From positions 521,140 through 585,139 of the forward strand of contig VZRG01000349.1 of NCBI GenBank assembly GCA_013397435.1: a stretch of DNA of 64,000 nucleotides, in the 5' to 3' direction. Both the position numbers and the translations under genes were made by a program. The notes below the pieces were generated by a model. That model was not told the origin of the DNA, did no database searches, and saw nothing but the letters and a program-made list of their open reading frames with translations. This DNA comes from Erythrocercus mccallii. Taxonomy: Eukaryota; Chordata; Aves; Passeriformes; Dicruridae. Below are positions 50,301-61,542 of the stretch, in pieces; the stretch's first letter is position 1, and each line of letters begins with the position of its first letter.

Positions 50301-53218
50301 GCTTGTCTAAACAGGTAGGTCAGTAAGGTCTCAAAAGATTCAGCATAAAAGTTAAGATAATAGGTATGAGTTTAAATAGTTTGGCATCATAGTAGAGAAT
50401 AAGAATCGTTTCTGGAAGGGGCAAGGATATTAGACTGTGAGCTTTGTAAGGTATAATTTTTAGTGAAGTTAACAGAAGGTTAGTTTGCAGGATCACTGGA
50501 TCACTCCTCTTCTTAATTTGTGGGGAAGATTATTACTGCTCCTGCCCATGAGGAAAAAAACAAATGAGCTAAATACGAAACACCTATATGATAAAAGCAT
50601 ATTATCAACTTGTTTGGATTTAATTTTTGTGCTTGTTATGCAGTTGCTGATTCAGGGGTATTCACTCATAGTAAATGGCAACATCAGTGTCACTATTTTA
50701 AACTATTTGTTTTCCAGTGTAAGAATCAAACTTCAGAATTTATTTTAGATGATGAAGGATAATCAGCATATTTTCTTCTGCCTTATTCCATATCAGATTT
50801 CTAATTTTCTTCTTGTCTCTTAAATACATTGCCCCTGAGGGAAACTAGGAGTCTAGCATATGAGTTACAGTTGTTCTGTGCTAGTGCCTTCATACTTCAG
50901 CTGCTTTGCGTACGTGAGTTCTCCACTAGGTTGTGTGTTCCTTTAGGCTGTAACCTGAAGTAACAAAGAGGGAGAAAACTGTAGCTTGTTACTGACTTTT
51001 GCTTCTGATGGCGGGACAAAAAGCATTAAAAACCTGAACTCATGGTAAGTAAGTCTTTCAAAGCACCAGGGAAAGTTTTACATCTGTGTGATAGGCAGTT
51101 TGACTTGCTGAATGATTGACTGTGCAGAACAGAAGGAAGAGGCTGTGAACATGCCTGTCCTTGTCAAGCATTGCGTTTGAAAGGCAATGTATGTTATTCT
51201 TATTGCAACCTTTGGTGACCCAGAAGTTGGCAGAGAGGGAGAGGTATCTGCTGGCTGAGATCCGTGCAGCAGATTTCAAGTAGACTCTTGGTCTAACAGT
51301 AACTTTCAAACAAATCTCTTTGATTTTTTTTTTTCTAAATTAGAGTTAGAAATATGGACTCCTGTGCATATTTAAAACAAAGTCCTTACTGCTTTTTTTG
51401 TAAATAACAAAACTCTCTGAGCGACAGCCAGGGTAAAATGTGAGCTACCAATCCAAGTGGAGCTACAAGAAGAATAACTGGGTTTTTTTTTTCCCTTGTC
51501 CTCTCACCACTGCCAATTTTAGAGAAGGAAGAGCTATGTTTTTCCTTTCTCATCCTCAGATTTGATGTGTTGCATGTTTTTGTGCTTTCAGAGATTTTTA
51601 AGGCATGGTTATGTGCTCTGAAGTTACCTTCTGAATCAAGGCCCTTTTGTAAGGAAACATGAATATTGGTTTTAGTTTGGTAGCTCAGTTTCAAAGATAG
51701 TTTTCGTTTGGTTTTGGTAGGGTAGGGGTGGAATTTGCTTATTTGTTTATTTTCTCAGATCTACCTAATATCTGTAGGCTTTGCTGCAAACACTTTCCAA
51801 GTGTCTTTCCAATCTTGTCCTCTGCAATGATACAACTTGGGGATGGGCTGGTGGATTGAGCTTCAGGAAGCGAAGGGAGGATCTGACATGGGATGCGAGT
51901 CTTGTATCAGGACCTGAAATGACACCACTTCTGAAGGCAATCAGAAAACCCTTCCTAAAACCAAAGCAAGAATAAGTTACAATACATCCTTCTCCTTAGC
52001 CTTCTGTTTTCTTTTTTTATCCCATTTTTTGGGCTGGTTGTGGTTTCAGGGACAAGGAGATCCATTAAAGGGACAGAGCAGGGTACTGCAACACTGTTGG
52101 TAGTCAAGTGGTAGGTGCTTGTTTCTGCAGCCTCCCTGCAAGAGGATCAGGTTGACACCACCTGCTGCTTTAACCTCAGCACTTGGAATATCATCTGAGA
52201 TGGTTTTGTCAGCACCTGTCCCACTCCTCATCTGTTGAGGCTCTCCTGTCTTTGGGCTCCTTTGGATCCTTCTCTAACAGAATAGTCAGCTTGATGGAAG
52301 AATCACCTGTTTTCTCTAGCAGTACTTTCAAATAGAGATGCACTCTCTTTAGGACATACACCTGTGTTTACTAAGGGTTGTCTAAGGAAAGTCTCAAAAT
52401 CATGTCTGTGATATATTCAGGTGTAGTAAATGTACCCTGGAGGTTGGTGGGGGTTGCTTCTGTGCTTTGGTAGGCTAAGTGAAATTATCTACAAATAAAT
52501 TTCTATTTGAAGAGGTGGTTCATAAGGACAGGAAAACAACGTAGATGCTTACTAAAAACAGTTTGTTCAGTCAGCTGCCTTTTGCTTCCCTGGGCCAGAA
52601 TTTGTTGACTATTTAGATTTAAGAGTTAAATTTTCTTAAGTACACATGTCATTTTTTAATACTAATGTTCTCATGCTTTTGTAGAAACTCCTGTCTGATT
52701 AATTTCAATTTTATGTGTATTTGAAATACAAAAGAGTTTAGTTAATAACGTTGCAGCTTTTTATTTCTCACATGCAGTTTCACTGTAAACTCCTTGGCAG
52801 GTGTCTTGGGATAGTCCAGCTCTTTATCCGTTAACATACTCCACAAAATAACTGCACAGGGAATTGCAGTCAGCCCGTCTTCTGTGACAGAAATGTATTT
52901 GGCAGAGAGTTCTTCTTCCGTGACAAAGGAGACAGCTGTCAGTGCTGTCCTTTTCAGTACTGAGGTTCACTGGGTCTGGTACGTAAAAGTGCAGGCATTA
53001 GAAATGCAGCAGAGGAATTGGCAGCTACCTCTAGCAGGAAGTTTTAAAGTCTTCTGTGCCCTAGAATAACGTGAGCTAAAATGCCTTAACTCTGTAAACT
53101 GTCAACACTGTCCCTATGTCCGAAATATATAGCTTTGTTCTTTACATATTCCCTTTAAATTGGTACTTTCTGTGTCTGAAATTATTTTTACAAAGCTTTC
53201 CTCCTATTGCTGTTTCAG
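44329..53218 (+). other. WRNIP1: WRNIP1 intron 1
   Basis: About 8.9 kb between the GTGAGT donor and the acceptor CTATTGCTGTTTCAG. It contains an 18-base poly-T tract at 45617-45634 and a short (TA)n run near 45160. Open frames on both strands are short and unrecognised. No exon or recognisable transposon body was seen. Confidence 0.8.
45617..45634. repeat. Poly-T tract (18 T)
   Basis: Uninterrupted T run in WRNIP1 intron 1. It could be the tail of a minus-strand retrocopy, but no element body is recognised beside it. Confidence 0.9.
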
Positions 53219-53410
53219 ACTACACTGGCACACATCATAGCCAACAGCAGCAAAAAGAATGGCATGAGGTTTGTGACACTGTCAGCCACAAGTGCCAAGA
53301 CAAATGATGTTCGAGATGTCATCAGCCAAGCCCAGAATGAAAAAAGACTCTTCAAGAGAAAAACTATCCTCTTTATTGATGAGATCCATCGTTTCAATAA
53401 ATCTCAGCAG
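53219..53410 (+). CDS. WRNIP1: WRNIP1 exon 2: Walker A end to Walker B
   Basis: A 192-base exon of 64 codons, phase 0 at both ends, between TTGCTGTTTCAG and CAGCAG/GTATTG. It encodes residues 177-240. TT completes the Walker A motif started in exon 1, followed by LAHIIANS, the conserved RFVTLSATSAKTNDVRDVI block and Walker B LFIDEIHRF with catalytic D230 and E231, ending FNKSQQ. The peptide is nearly identical to the mammalian protein as I recall it. Because it carries part of both ATP-binding motifs and its length is a multiple of three, skipping it would keep the frame but destroy ATPase activity. Confidence 0.95.
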
Positions 53411-54421
53411 GTATTGTACTACACTGCTTTTTTAAAAGAGCCTTTGTCAGCACTTCTGTAAAATCTCCCACTTTGCCTTAAGGTGATGCCTTCCTTTGGG
53501 CTTTTGATTTCAGTGTTAAAACTTTTAGTAGATGAATTTGTGAGAAACATAAAAATTAAATTCCTTAGCTAACTTCCAACAAACATTTCATTACTGTGAT
53601 TCAACGATTTAAATAAAAGGCTGAGTTGAAGTTGACTTATGTGCCAGTGTCTATATGATATTTTTATGGAATTTTATTTCTGCAAAGTCATGTTAGTAGT
53701 GTTCACTGCACACATCTTCATTTCAGCCTCCATCTGGGGGGTATCATTCTGTATTACTTTTACAAAGGTCTGGAATGTGAATGTGCCAGAGGTGGGTATT
53801 TTAATGTTGTCCTCTCTTCTGCATGAGAAAAAATAAGTCATGGCATGGTACTTCAGGATGACACTGCAACCATCACTTGGGGCTTTTTTTTCTTTTTCCT
53901 TTCCTGGGTATAAGGTTTTTTTCAGTTGTGCCATGGCAAGCCTGAATTCTGTACTACGGGTTGCAATTTTTAAATTGAACTATTCTGTAATCTTCCTGTA
54001 GTTTTCTGACTAGGGAATTAGGCAGGGAATTGTAGCTCTAAAGGTGGATTCAAAGTGTATTTAGGAGTAGCCTCACTATTCTTTATACTTGGTAAGGCAA
54101 TTTCATGATTCCTTGCGTTGCCATGTATATAAACCAAAGTCACATAAAACAAACCCAAAATTTGCAGATTTCTTTACCCTGTTTCTTTTCAGCTGATAGG
54201 GTCATTCTCAGTGCAATTATTTATTATTAAGGTGTTGAGTGCAAGAAATTAAATCATTTCCATATCTGTGCATATGAACTGCCTTGTCAGTGTGGTTATT
54301 TGTCATATCAGCAAGGAACCCAAAGTATCACAAGACACAAAAAATTGTAGCCTACTCACATGGGATGTTTCAGGTTGTCATTAATCGAGATCAGCTTTTT
54401 CTGCTTCCCTCCCATCCTCAG
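53411..54421 (+). other. WRNIP1: WRNIP1 intron 2
   Basis: About 1.0 kb, AT-rich, ending in a pyrimidine-rich acceptor (CTTCCCTCCCATCCTCAG). Nothing else is recognised in it. Confidence 0.85.
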
Positions 54422-54666
54422 GACACTTTCCTTCCTCACGTCGAGTGTGGGACGGTGACCCTGATAGGAGCGACCACAGAGAACCCTTCCTTCCAAGTCA
54501 ACGCCGCTCTCCTGAGCCGCTGCCGGGTGATCGTCCTGGAGAAGCTGTCTGTTGAAGCGATGGAGGCAATTCTGATGAGGGCCGTCAGGTCCTTAGGGCT
54601 CCAGGTTTTGGGCCAGGGCGACCAGCACGGCACCCCTGCGACTGGCAGCAGCAGCAAGAGCTCAGA
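54422..54666 (+). CDS. WRNIP1: WRNIP1 exon 3: sensor 1 and arginine finger
   Basis: A 245-base exon encoding residues 241-321 plus two bases of codon 322; donor TCAGA/GTGAGT. DTFLPHVECGTVTLIGATTEN contains sensor 1 (N261), and NAALLSRCRVIVL carries the arginine finger R273. The variable tail QVLGQGDQHG...SSSKSS corresponds to the low-conservation serine-rich loop in the human protein. Third codon positions are GC-rich: 31 of the first 41 codons end in G or C, against 31 of 64 in exon 2. The frame meets a stop just past the donor, so intron retention here would truncate the protein. Confidence 0.94.
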
Positions 54667-57600
54667 GTGAGTACTTTATGGGCTGCAGGGTGTTAACGTG
54701 CGCAGCCCGAGGAGCTGACTGCCTGCCAGGGAGAGAATGAAGCAGTTGGGGGGTGGGAACAGAAACCCTAGCCACTTCTGATAGTAAAGAAAAGAAGTGG
54801 CAGCATATGGCAGGGGCGGGGGTGACAGGAGAGAGAGAATTCAAAGCATTGGCTCTCTCCATCCAAAACATAATCTCACCGTCTGGATTAGGAGAGAATT
54901 TTATACTTGGATCCGTAACTCCTGACTCACCCTCTCAGGATATTTAAATCTGTTCTGCTGCTGAGGATTTGCTGTGGAAGCCTGTAAATGGGTCTTTGTC
55001 ATGTCCTAATGTGGGTTACTTCTTGTTACTGGTTGTAAAAGCATCACATTACTGTTAAGTGCTAGATGGGGTATCCCCTCTTAATTTGGAAGTGCCTGCC
55101 AGAATCTGTTTTTTCCCAGAATTTTTTTTAATAAGATCAGGGAGGATGCTGCTGCTTCTCTTCTTTAGTTGCAGGCTGAGTCCTGTGCTATGTTTTAGGA
55201 TATCCTGTGATGAGAGGAGGCTGTTAATAAGACATTAATAGATTGTTTTAAGAGAGACCTTGTTTTTCTCTGCTTCTTGATGTCCAGACAGATAAATTCA
55301 TACTAAACACTTGAGAAAGTTTTGGAAAAAACAACATCCAGATTTGTCTACAAGAGATGTTATCTGCCTTCTGGAACAGGAGGCTGGCAAATAAGAGTAG
55401 TGTGTGGTACTGTGGAACTCACATGCAACTATTACACTTCCTTCGTGTTGGTTCTTGGCTGCACTCCTAGTAATTTACAGTGCATTTACATAGTGGTAAT
55501 TGACAGACTGTATGAAATAAATGAGAGGGAATCCACTTGAACTTTATCACAGAATGTAAGCACAAAGAATTGCCAACCTGAATGCTGAGGTCAGGGCAGG
55601 TAAGGAAAAGTATTCCTTTTTTATTTTTAGGTTACCCTGCCTCAGGTTTTACTCATTTGTAGCTTTTATGTGTTGTAGTAATTTGAATTTTAGAAGAGAA
55701 GGCAGTACTGCGTGTCAGCATTAATGTAATGGCACAGCTGTGGTTGTGGCTACACCCTGACTGGGGTTCAGAGACTTTCCTTTCTGTACAGGATTAAAGT
55801 ACAAGGCATAGTTTCAGCTGCAGTTGTTTGGGTTTGGGTTTCTCTGGACTCTCCATGTCTGTAGCCTTCCAATAGCTATGGATGATTTAAACACCATGGT
55901 GCTTCATCAAACTGAAAGAAGTCTGGCAGGCAGACTGTCAGACGAACAGTTTCAGAAATTTCTCCATGGGTAGAGAGGGCCACACTCCAAAGGCAGTCAT
56001 GGGAGCCAAGCATTTAAAAACAAAAATGAGGTTTTGAATTGAGGAGGGTTTGTTGCAGTTGTGTGTCAGGTCTTACCTTTCATGATGCAGTCTGGTGCTG
56101 GGCCACAGTTCCTACATTCTGTTGCTGATAAGTTCAGATTTTTATAAGCCATTCTGTCCCTTACTGTGGTTCTGATTCGGATTCCCCATTGATTCTTGCT
56201 TCAGTGTCCATACCATTTCTGCTTTGTCGTTCCCTCTCCACTGCTCTGCAGGAGCAGCTGTCTCAGCATTTTTCCCCCTTGCCTCTATGGAACAGGACTT
56301 GTTCCATGTCATTAGATGCAGGCAGGTAACTAACTGTTGACGCTGTCCTGAAGAGTAAATAGAAATCACCAATTACAATTGATTCGGTTGTTAATGGTGC
56401 TCACCTTTAATCCAGAGTGAGAAAAGAAGCTGTGAGGCAGCACATCCCCAAATGGTGGGGTGTACCCACTTTGAAAATGCTGCAGAGACCTAGCAAGAAG
56501 GTACAAGAGATGTGTACATTGGATTTTGGGTTTCGTTTCCCATGTGAGTCTCCCTTTCCAAGCCACAGCAGTGTAGTATGAAGTGCTGCATGTGCTGCTT
56601 GGCCTCAGTTATCAGATGATTTTAGTATCACATCACTTGTCTGACAGGATAGCTTACCCAAACGAGATTTTGAAGGACAGGATGATTCTTTGTGGTCTCT
56701 CCTATTACCTTGAGGAATAAGGTGAGGGTAAATCTTCCTTAGTCTTCACAGGCATCTTCTGTGCTCAGCAATAATGCAGCCATGGCTGAGTGATTCAATG
56801 GATTTCATCATCTGCACTCCACAGGGAAAGTGTGCTCTACCCAAATCTGTTTCCTTATATTTTCTTTGTGGATTTTTCTTATATTGCTTCCACCATTGCT
56901 GCAGGTTTCTGATATGGTTAGATCACCTGGATTCTCTTCATTCCACTGTGGCCTATTCTTGCTCTAAAGCTGGAGCAACTAGCAGTACGTGTTAGTTCTT
57001 AGATATTTTTCTGTTTGTTGTGTCATCATGGCTCACAAAGGTTCTTTGACAGTTTTCATGTTAATTATTGTATTTCTTTAGGATACTATGTGCTTTTTGT
57101 TATATTTTCATCAAGATTATTGGCATCAAACTGTGGCTCTAAAGTCTTCAGTAAATCAAGCTGAAAGATGGAGAAACAGGAAAGGAAGAAACATACTCAT
57201 GAAGAGAAAAGAAGTCAATGTTAAAGATGGTTTTTATTGCTGCAACTGCTTGTGCTTTCTGCAGTTTATACTGTGTCAGTAATAGCACAAACTCTTCCAG
57301 GTGTGCACTGATACATTACACTTGTACTGTGTCAGTGGTGGAAGAAACCAAATTCTTCCCTTAGCTTTTTATTTTTGTCATTCAAGTGCTGCCTTCAGAA
57401 TGGGATCTCTGAAGTCAGTAAATTGGATGGTTGATTAATGTGTTTGAAGCTAGATAGCACAGAAGGCACACAGCTGAGGGAAATGGAAGGAACCCCAGTT
57501 TCCTTTTGGCAAGCCCAGACATCATGCAGTTCAGCTTGTTACTGGCTGTATTACAAGTTCTGGCGTGTTTTGAATTCACTGGTTCATAAATCACAACACT

Positions 57601-60600
57601 GAAGGTGGAATTCCTTTGGATTGTCAGTGTTCAATACTTTCTTGGAAATTATTCCTTAATTGGAATATCCATTCAATTTCCTTGCAGGAAATGAGTTGTT
57701 GAGGTGAGAGGCAATGCTGGAAGACAATGCTGTAAGGCAGTGAGCAATGCCATATCACACTGCAGTAGTCCAGTGGAAGAACTGTGTTTGCCTGTGAAAG
57801 TGTTGCAATCTGCCAAGGAGTGAATATAGTGAGAATAATTGCACTGAGGAAGTAAGAAAGTACTTTATTTGGGAAAGATGCAGTGGGTGCTTTATCTCAT
57901 GTTTTGCTCAGTAATTTTTAAAATCTTTGATCAGAAGGTTCTCCTTGCTTGGGCTTCCTTATATTTACTCCTTGATATTACTTATGCTCTCGTCATTGGC
58001 TCAGATGCTGTGATGCTGTGTGGGTTTACTGGGTAGTTCATCATACATTTCATGCTGGTTCTTGGCACAAACTGTCTTGAGGGTATGGCGATAAAGAGGA
58101 CCTGGAAGAAGGATTTATTATCCTGTAGTGGTAGTTTTCCATTCCTTGAGCTAGTATATCACCTTCAGCCCAGTGAGTGATGGATCCCAGCATGTCCCTT
58201 TTGGCTTGTTTATGTTTTTGTCTCCTAGTATCGTTGGTTACAAGGTACCAACACTGACCATTGGCATCCACTGGGTGTTCGGTGTTAATTTTGGAAGTTG
58301 AATAAAATATGGGATTGCCCATCTGCAAGAGTATCAGGAGCTTGAAAAGAAGTCTGAAAGCATGGGAATTATTCTGCCTTGTGGTTCTGATGGTTACAGA
58401 AGTTGGGTAAAGTGGGAGGGAGTAGGCCACTTGAGCTTCTGAAGACAGGATGAGCTTAAAAATGTAAACCACAGCAACTGGTTTTTTGGAAGCCAGTGTA
58501 TTGAAATAATTGCCATCCAGATTTTGAAATTAGATTCCTGCCTAGTGAAGTTAAACCATCAGAAAATGGAATTTAAGGTCTCAATTGCTCAGAAAAAAAA
58601 ATCTTAATTCAGTTATTCTGAGTATAGCATTTTATCATTTTGAAATACTAAGTGTGTACAGAGCTGAGATTATGGAACAGGGAAGCATTATGTTATTTCC
58701 AATATGATTCTCATCAATGTGCTACGCAAACAGCTTGTACGTGGAAGTTTTCTCCGTTTATTCTTGTTTTTTATCACATCCTGCATGTCATGCTGTTGTA
58801 GGCATGGACTGGATCAGCCAATACATAATGCATTATTTGGATTGGAATTGCTGTTACCCTTATGTTACAACTGAAATTTCACCATGGAAATGGACAAGGC
58901 CATTGCTTGTAACCAGATTTTTCATACTTTCTTGTGAATATTTGTTTCACTTTCTATAATATAAATCGCTTATGTTGAGTCAACAGGGCAGTTAGAATCC
59001 TATAGTGAAACAAGAGGCAGGAATACAACTCAGCTTTAAATTAGCAGATAAATGGCAGAAGTGCTCTGAGGCTCAACTTCTTTTGGGAAAGTCTGTACTT
59101 AGCTTCTTCCTACATAGTACGTGCCTTTTAGTGTTCTCAGTGTTTCCCCTCTACTTGCAGTCACTGCCTGCAGTTGTGGTATCAGTGTGAGGAGGCCTCA
59201 AGCACAGGGTGTGTTTCTCTGCAAGCAGCAGGCAAAGAGCTTAGTCCTTGAAGGTGAAGCCTTCTCTCAAGTGTGTTCTGCTGGTGTGTGAGAATTGTTT
59301 GTTCAGCATGTCGTATATTTGGGATCATTTCCGTTGGAGGATGTATTAGCAGCAGGATGTCTGTGTATAGTGCCTGCTGGTTTTTTAAAAAGAGCTTTCG
59401 CTTTCCTTGCTGGCTTTTTTAATTGCTTATGAAAGATCTGGTGCCCGTCCGTAGTGCTGAGGGGTGAACGTTGCTTCTTGATTTTCAAGGAATTTGATGC
59501 TTGAGACTGAATAAGTCCCTGTGCAGTTATATTGTTCTGCTTCCTTGTTCAAAGACAGTGTTTGAAACACCCTGGCAAAAGTGCCACTGTATGTGTGTGT
59601 TAATTTTTTTTTTCTAGATTCATCAAATACATGAGAAATAAGGAGATGGAAAAAAGTCATGACAAGATGCGTGTGATGCATCTATTTTTGCCAGGACGTG
59701 ATTCCTACTGTCTATTCTCTGCAGTATTGGTTTTGCCTCTGGAAGAGATTTGTCAGCTTTCATTTGCAGTGGTTGATTAAGATTGCAGCGCTACTAGTCC
59801 TTCCTTTTTATGTGTGGCCATGAGAGGACTCAAATATTAACTGCTAAAAACTTCTAAGAACCTACAGTCTTTTTCTTTTGTGTGACAAGTGCAAAGTGGA
59901 TTTCCAAGGAGGAAGAGAAGGCAAGTAATGAAAATCAGTGGACACGTCTGTCTAGAAACCCTGATGCTGCCTTTTTGTACACCACTTGTAGTAATAGTAG
60001 CACATCTTTTGGTAAATGAAGTGCAAGGCTGCTGTGAATCCTTAATTATTTGACACACAAGAGCTTCATAAGAAATGGCCTCTCACACCAAGCTCTATGT
60101 GCTAATCCTTACTGATACCTGTCACTCTTGATTTACAGTGCAGCTACTGGAAGTGGCTCAGTTAACGCCATTAATGCCACGGTTTTTCTCCATTAGCTGC
60201 TGTCTCCAAATCAGATCAGTTGCTCTCTCTGGCTGGCAACACCTGAGATGTTACCTTGTCTATATAACTGAGGTTTGAGGGTTAAATCTTTAAGAGTGCC
60301 TGTGAAACATGCAGAGGTGATGTGCCCCAACAGAGGACTGCAAACCAGCAGGTGAAAACCTAGAGACTTTGTTGTTATTTTTCATGGACTCACTAGAAGA
60401 TCTCAGGAGATCCTGCTGCTACATTTCTCAGGTCTTTCCTGATCTTCACAAAATCACTGAATATTCTGAGCTGGAAGGGGCCTACAAGGATCATCAAGTC
60501 CAGCTCCTAAGTGAATGGCCCATACAGGGATCGAACCCTTGATATTATCAACACCATGCTCCAATCAACTGAGCTAATCTCAGTGACTTGTTTATTTAGA

Positions 60601-61312
60601 TTGTGATTTCACTGGAATTTGGCCTTTTTCATGTGTTTGTTTAGTTCTGACACACTTAGAGCAGTAGATGGCAAGAAGACTGATGAACATGTATTGGGAT
60701 GCCGTTTCCTTCTAGTAAGATTTTTTTGTACCCCGGTGACTAAGTTCTAATACCAGAAAAAGTAGGATGCATGTGTTTTACATTGTAAACAATCTTTCCA
60801 GTTATTTTTTAAAGAAAACTGATAGCACCACTTGCTGTTGTTAGTAGTTAGTTCAAAACGTTATGCTAGTTACCTTATAATTCATTATATTCTCTCACCT
60901 GCATTTGGATAGCTTCCTACCTTTTCACTGTTCTTCCACCAAGGAATTTGAAGTGCTAGCAGTGAACTCCTGATGGAGTAAAACTGTAAAACTTGTAAAG
61001 TTGAGTTGGTTGTGTCAGAATTGGGCTGTGACAAAAACCTAGCCCTAGTTTTTGTTGAATTTATTGAGGTGAGGAAAAATAAGGGGGTTAAACAGATGAG
61101 AGTTCCTGCCCTACATTTTCCGTGTACGATTGTATTTAGCAGGCACTGGAGCAGGAGGAAGAGGGTCGTCCCCTGGCTCTGCAGGATGAGTTAAGACAAA
61201 ACTTAAACTCAGCTGTGTATCAAGAAACTTTGTGAAGAAATGTCATCTACAGCACAACAGGCAGGGAGAGGAGTGTTATGGGGGCTAAGGCTATGTTGTT
61301 ACTCTGTTGCAG
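54667..61312 (+). other. WRNIP1: WRNIP1 intron 3
   Basis: About 6.6 kb, AT-rich. A CR1 fragment lies near 60.5 kb. An old imperfect duplication around TACTGTGTCAGT occurs near 57268 and 57327. No further exon is recognised. Confidence 0.8.
60450..60578 (-). mobile_element. CR1 LINE 3'-end fragment
   Basis: AAATCACTGAATATTCTGAG, then CTGGAAGGGGCCTACAAGGATCATCAAGTCCA in sense, then a CATACAGGGATCGAACCC block and CAATCAACTGAGCTAA, match the well-known reverse-complement 3' untranslated region of avian CR1 elements. It is therefore a truncated CR1 on the minus strand, without reverse transcriptase coding sequence. Its presence is the clearest sign of an avian genome. Confidence 0.8.
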
Positions 61313-61542
61313 GTTCCCAGTGTACATAGAGGAGAAAGCTCTGAACACACTTGCCTATCTTTGCGATGGGGATGCCAGGACTGGGCTGAACGGGCTCCAG
61401 TTGGCAGTTCAGGCCAGAGTAGCAGCGGGAAGGACCACTCCTTTGAACACTACCAAAGGTGGTGCTGCAGAGGGCGTTCTGGTAACAGAAGAGCATGTAA
61501 AGGAGGGGCTCCAGCGATCTCACATCCTGTATGACCGAGCAG
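61313..61542 (+). CDS. WRNIP1: WRNIP1 exon 4: sensor 2 region
   Basis: A 230-base exon between the acceptor TACTCTGTTGCAG and donor GAGCAG/GTGAGC. Its first base completes codon 322 (GA/G, Glu), followed by FPVYIEEKALNTLAYLCDGD, residues 323-342, matching the human stretch EPAMFIEDKAVDTLAYLSDGD in position. GDARTGLNGLQLAV holds sensor 2 R344. A variable segment (AAGRTTPLNTTKGGAAEG) is followed by the conserved EGLQRSHILYDRA. The exon ends after the first base of a Gly codon, the expected junction before the EEHYNCISALHKS block. That block and the C-terminal helical domain are not found before position 64000. Confidence 0.94.

Noticed and set aside
54284..54421. Upstream extension of WRNIP1 exon 3
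   Set aside because: The frame is open into the intron, but the peptide before DTFLPHVEC is unrelated and a clear acceptor (CATCCTCAG) precedes 54422.
58050..58472. 140-codon minus-strand frame in WRNIP1 intron 3
   Set aside because: No recognisable domain, no supported splice sites looked convincing, and no relation to either gene.
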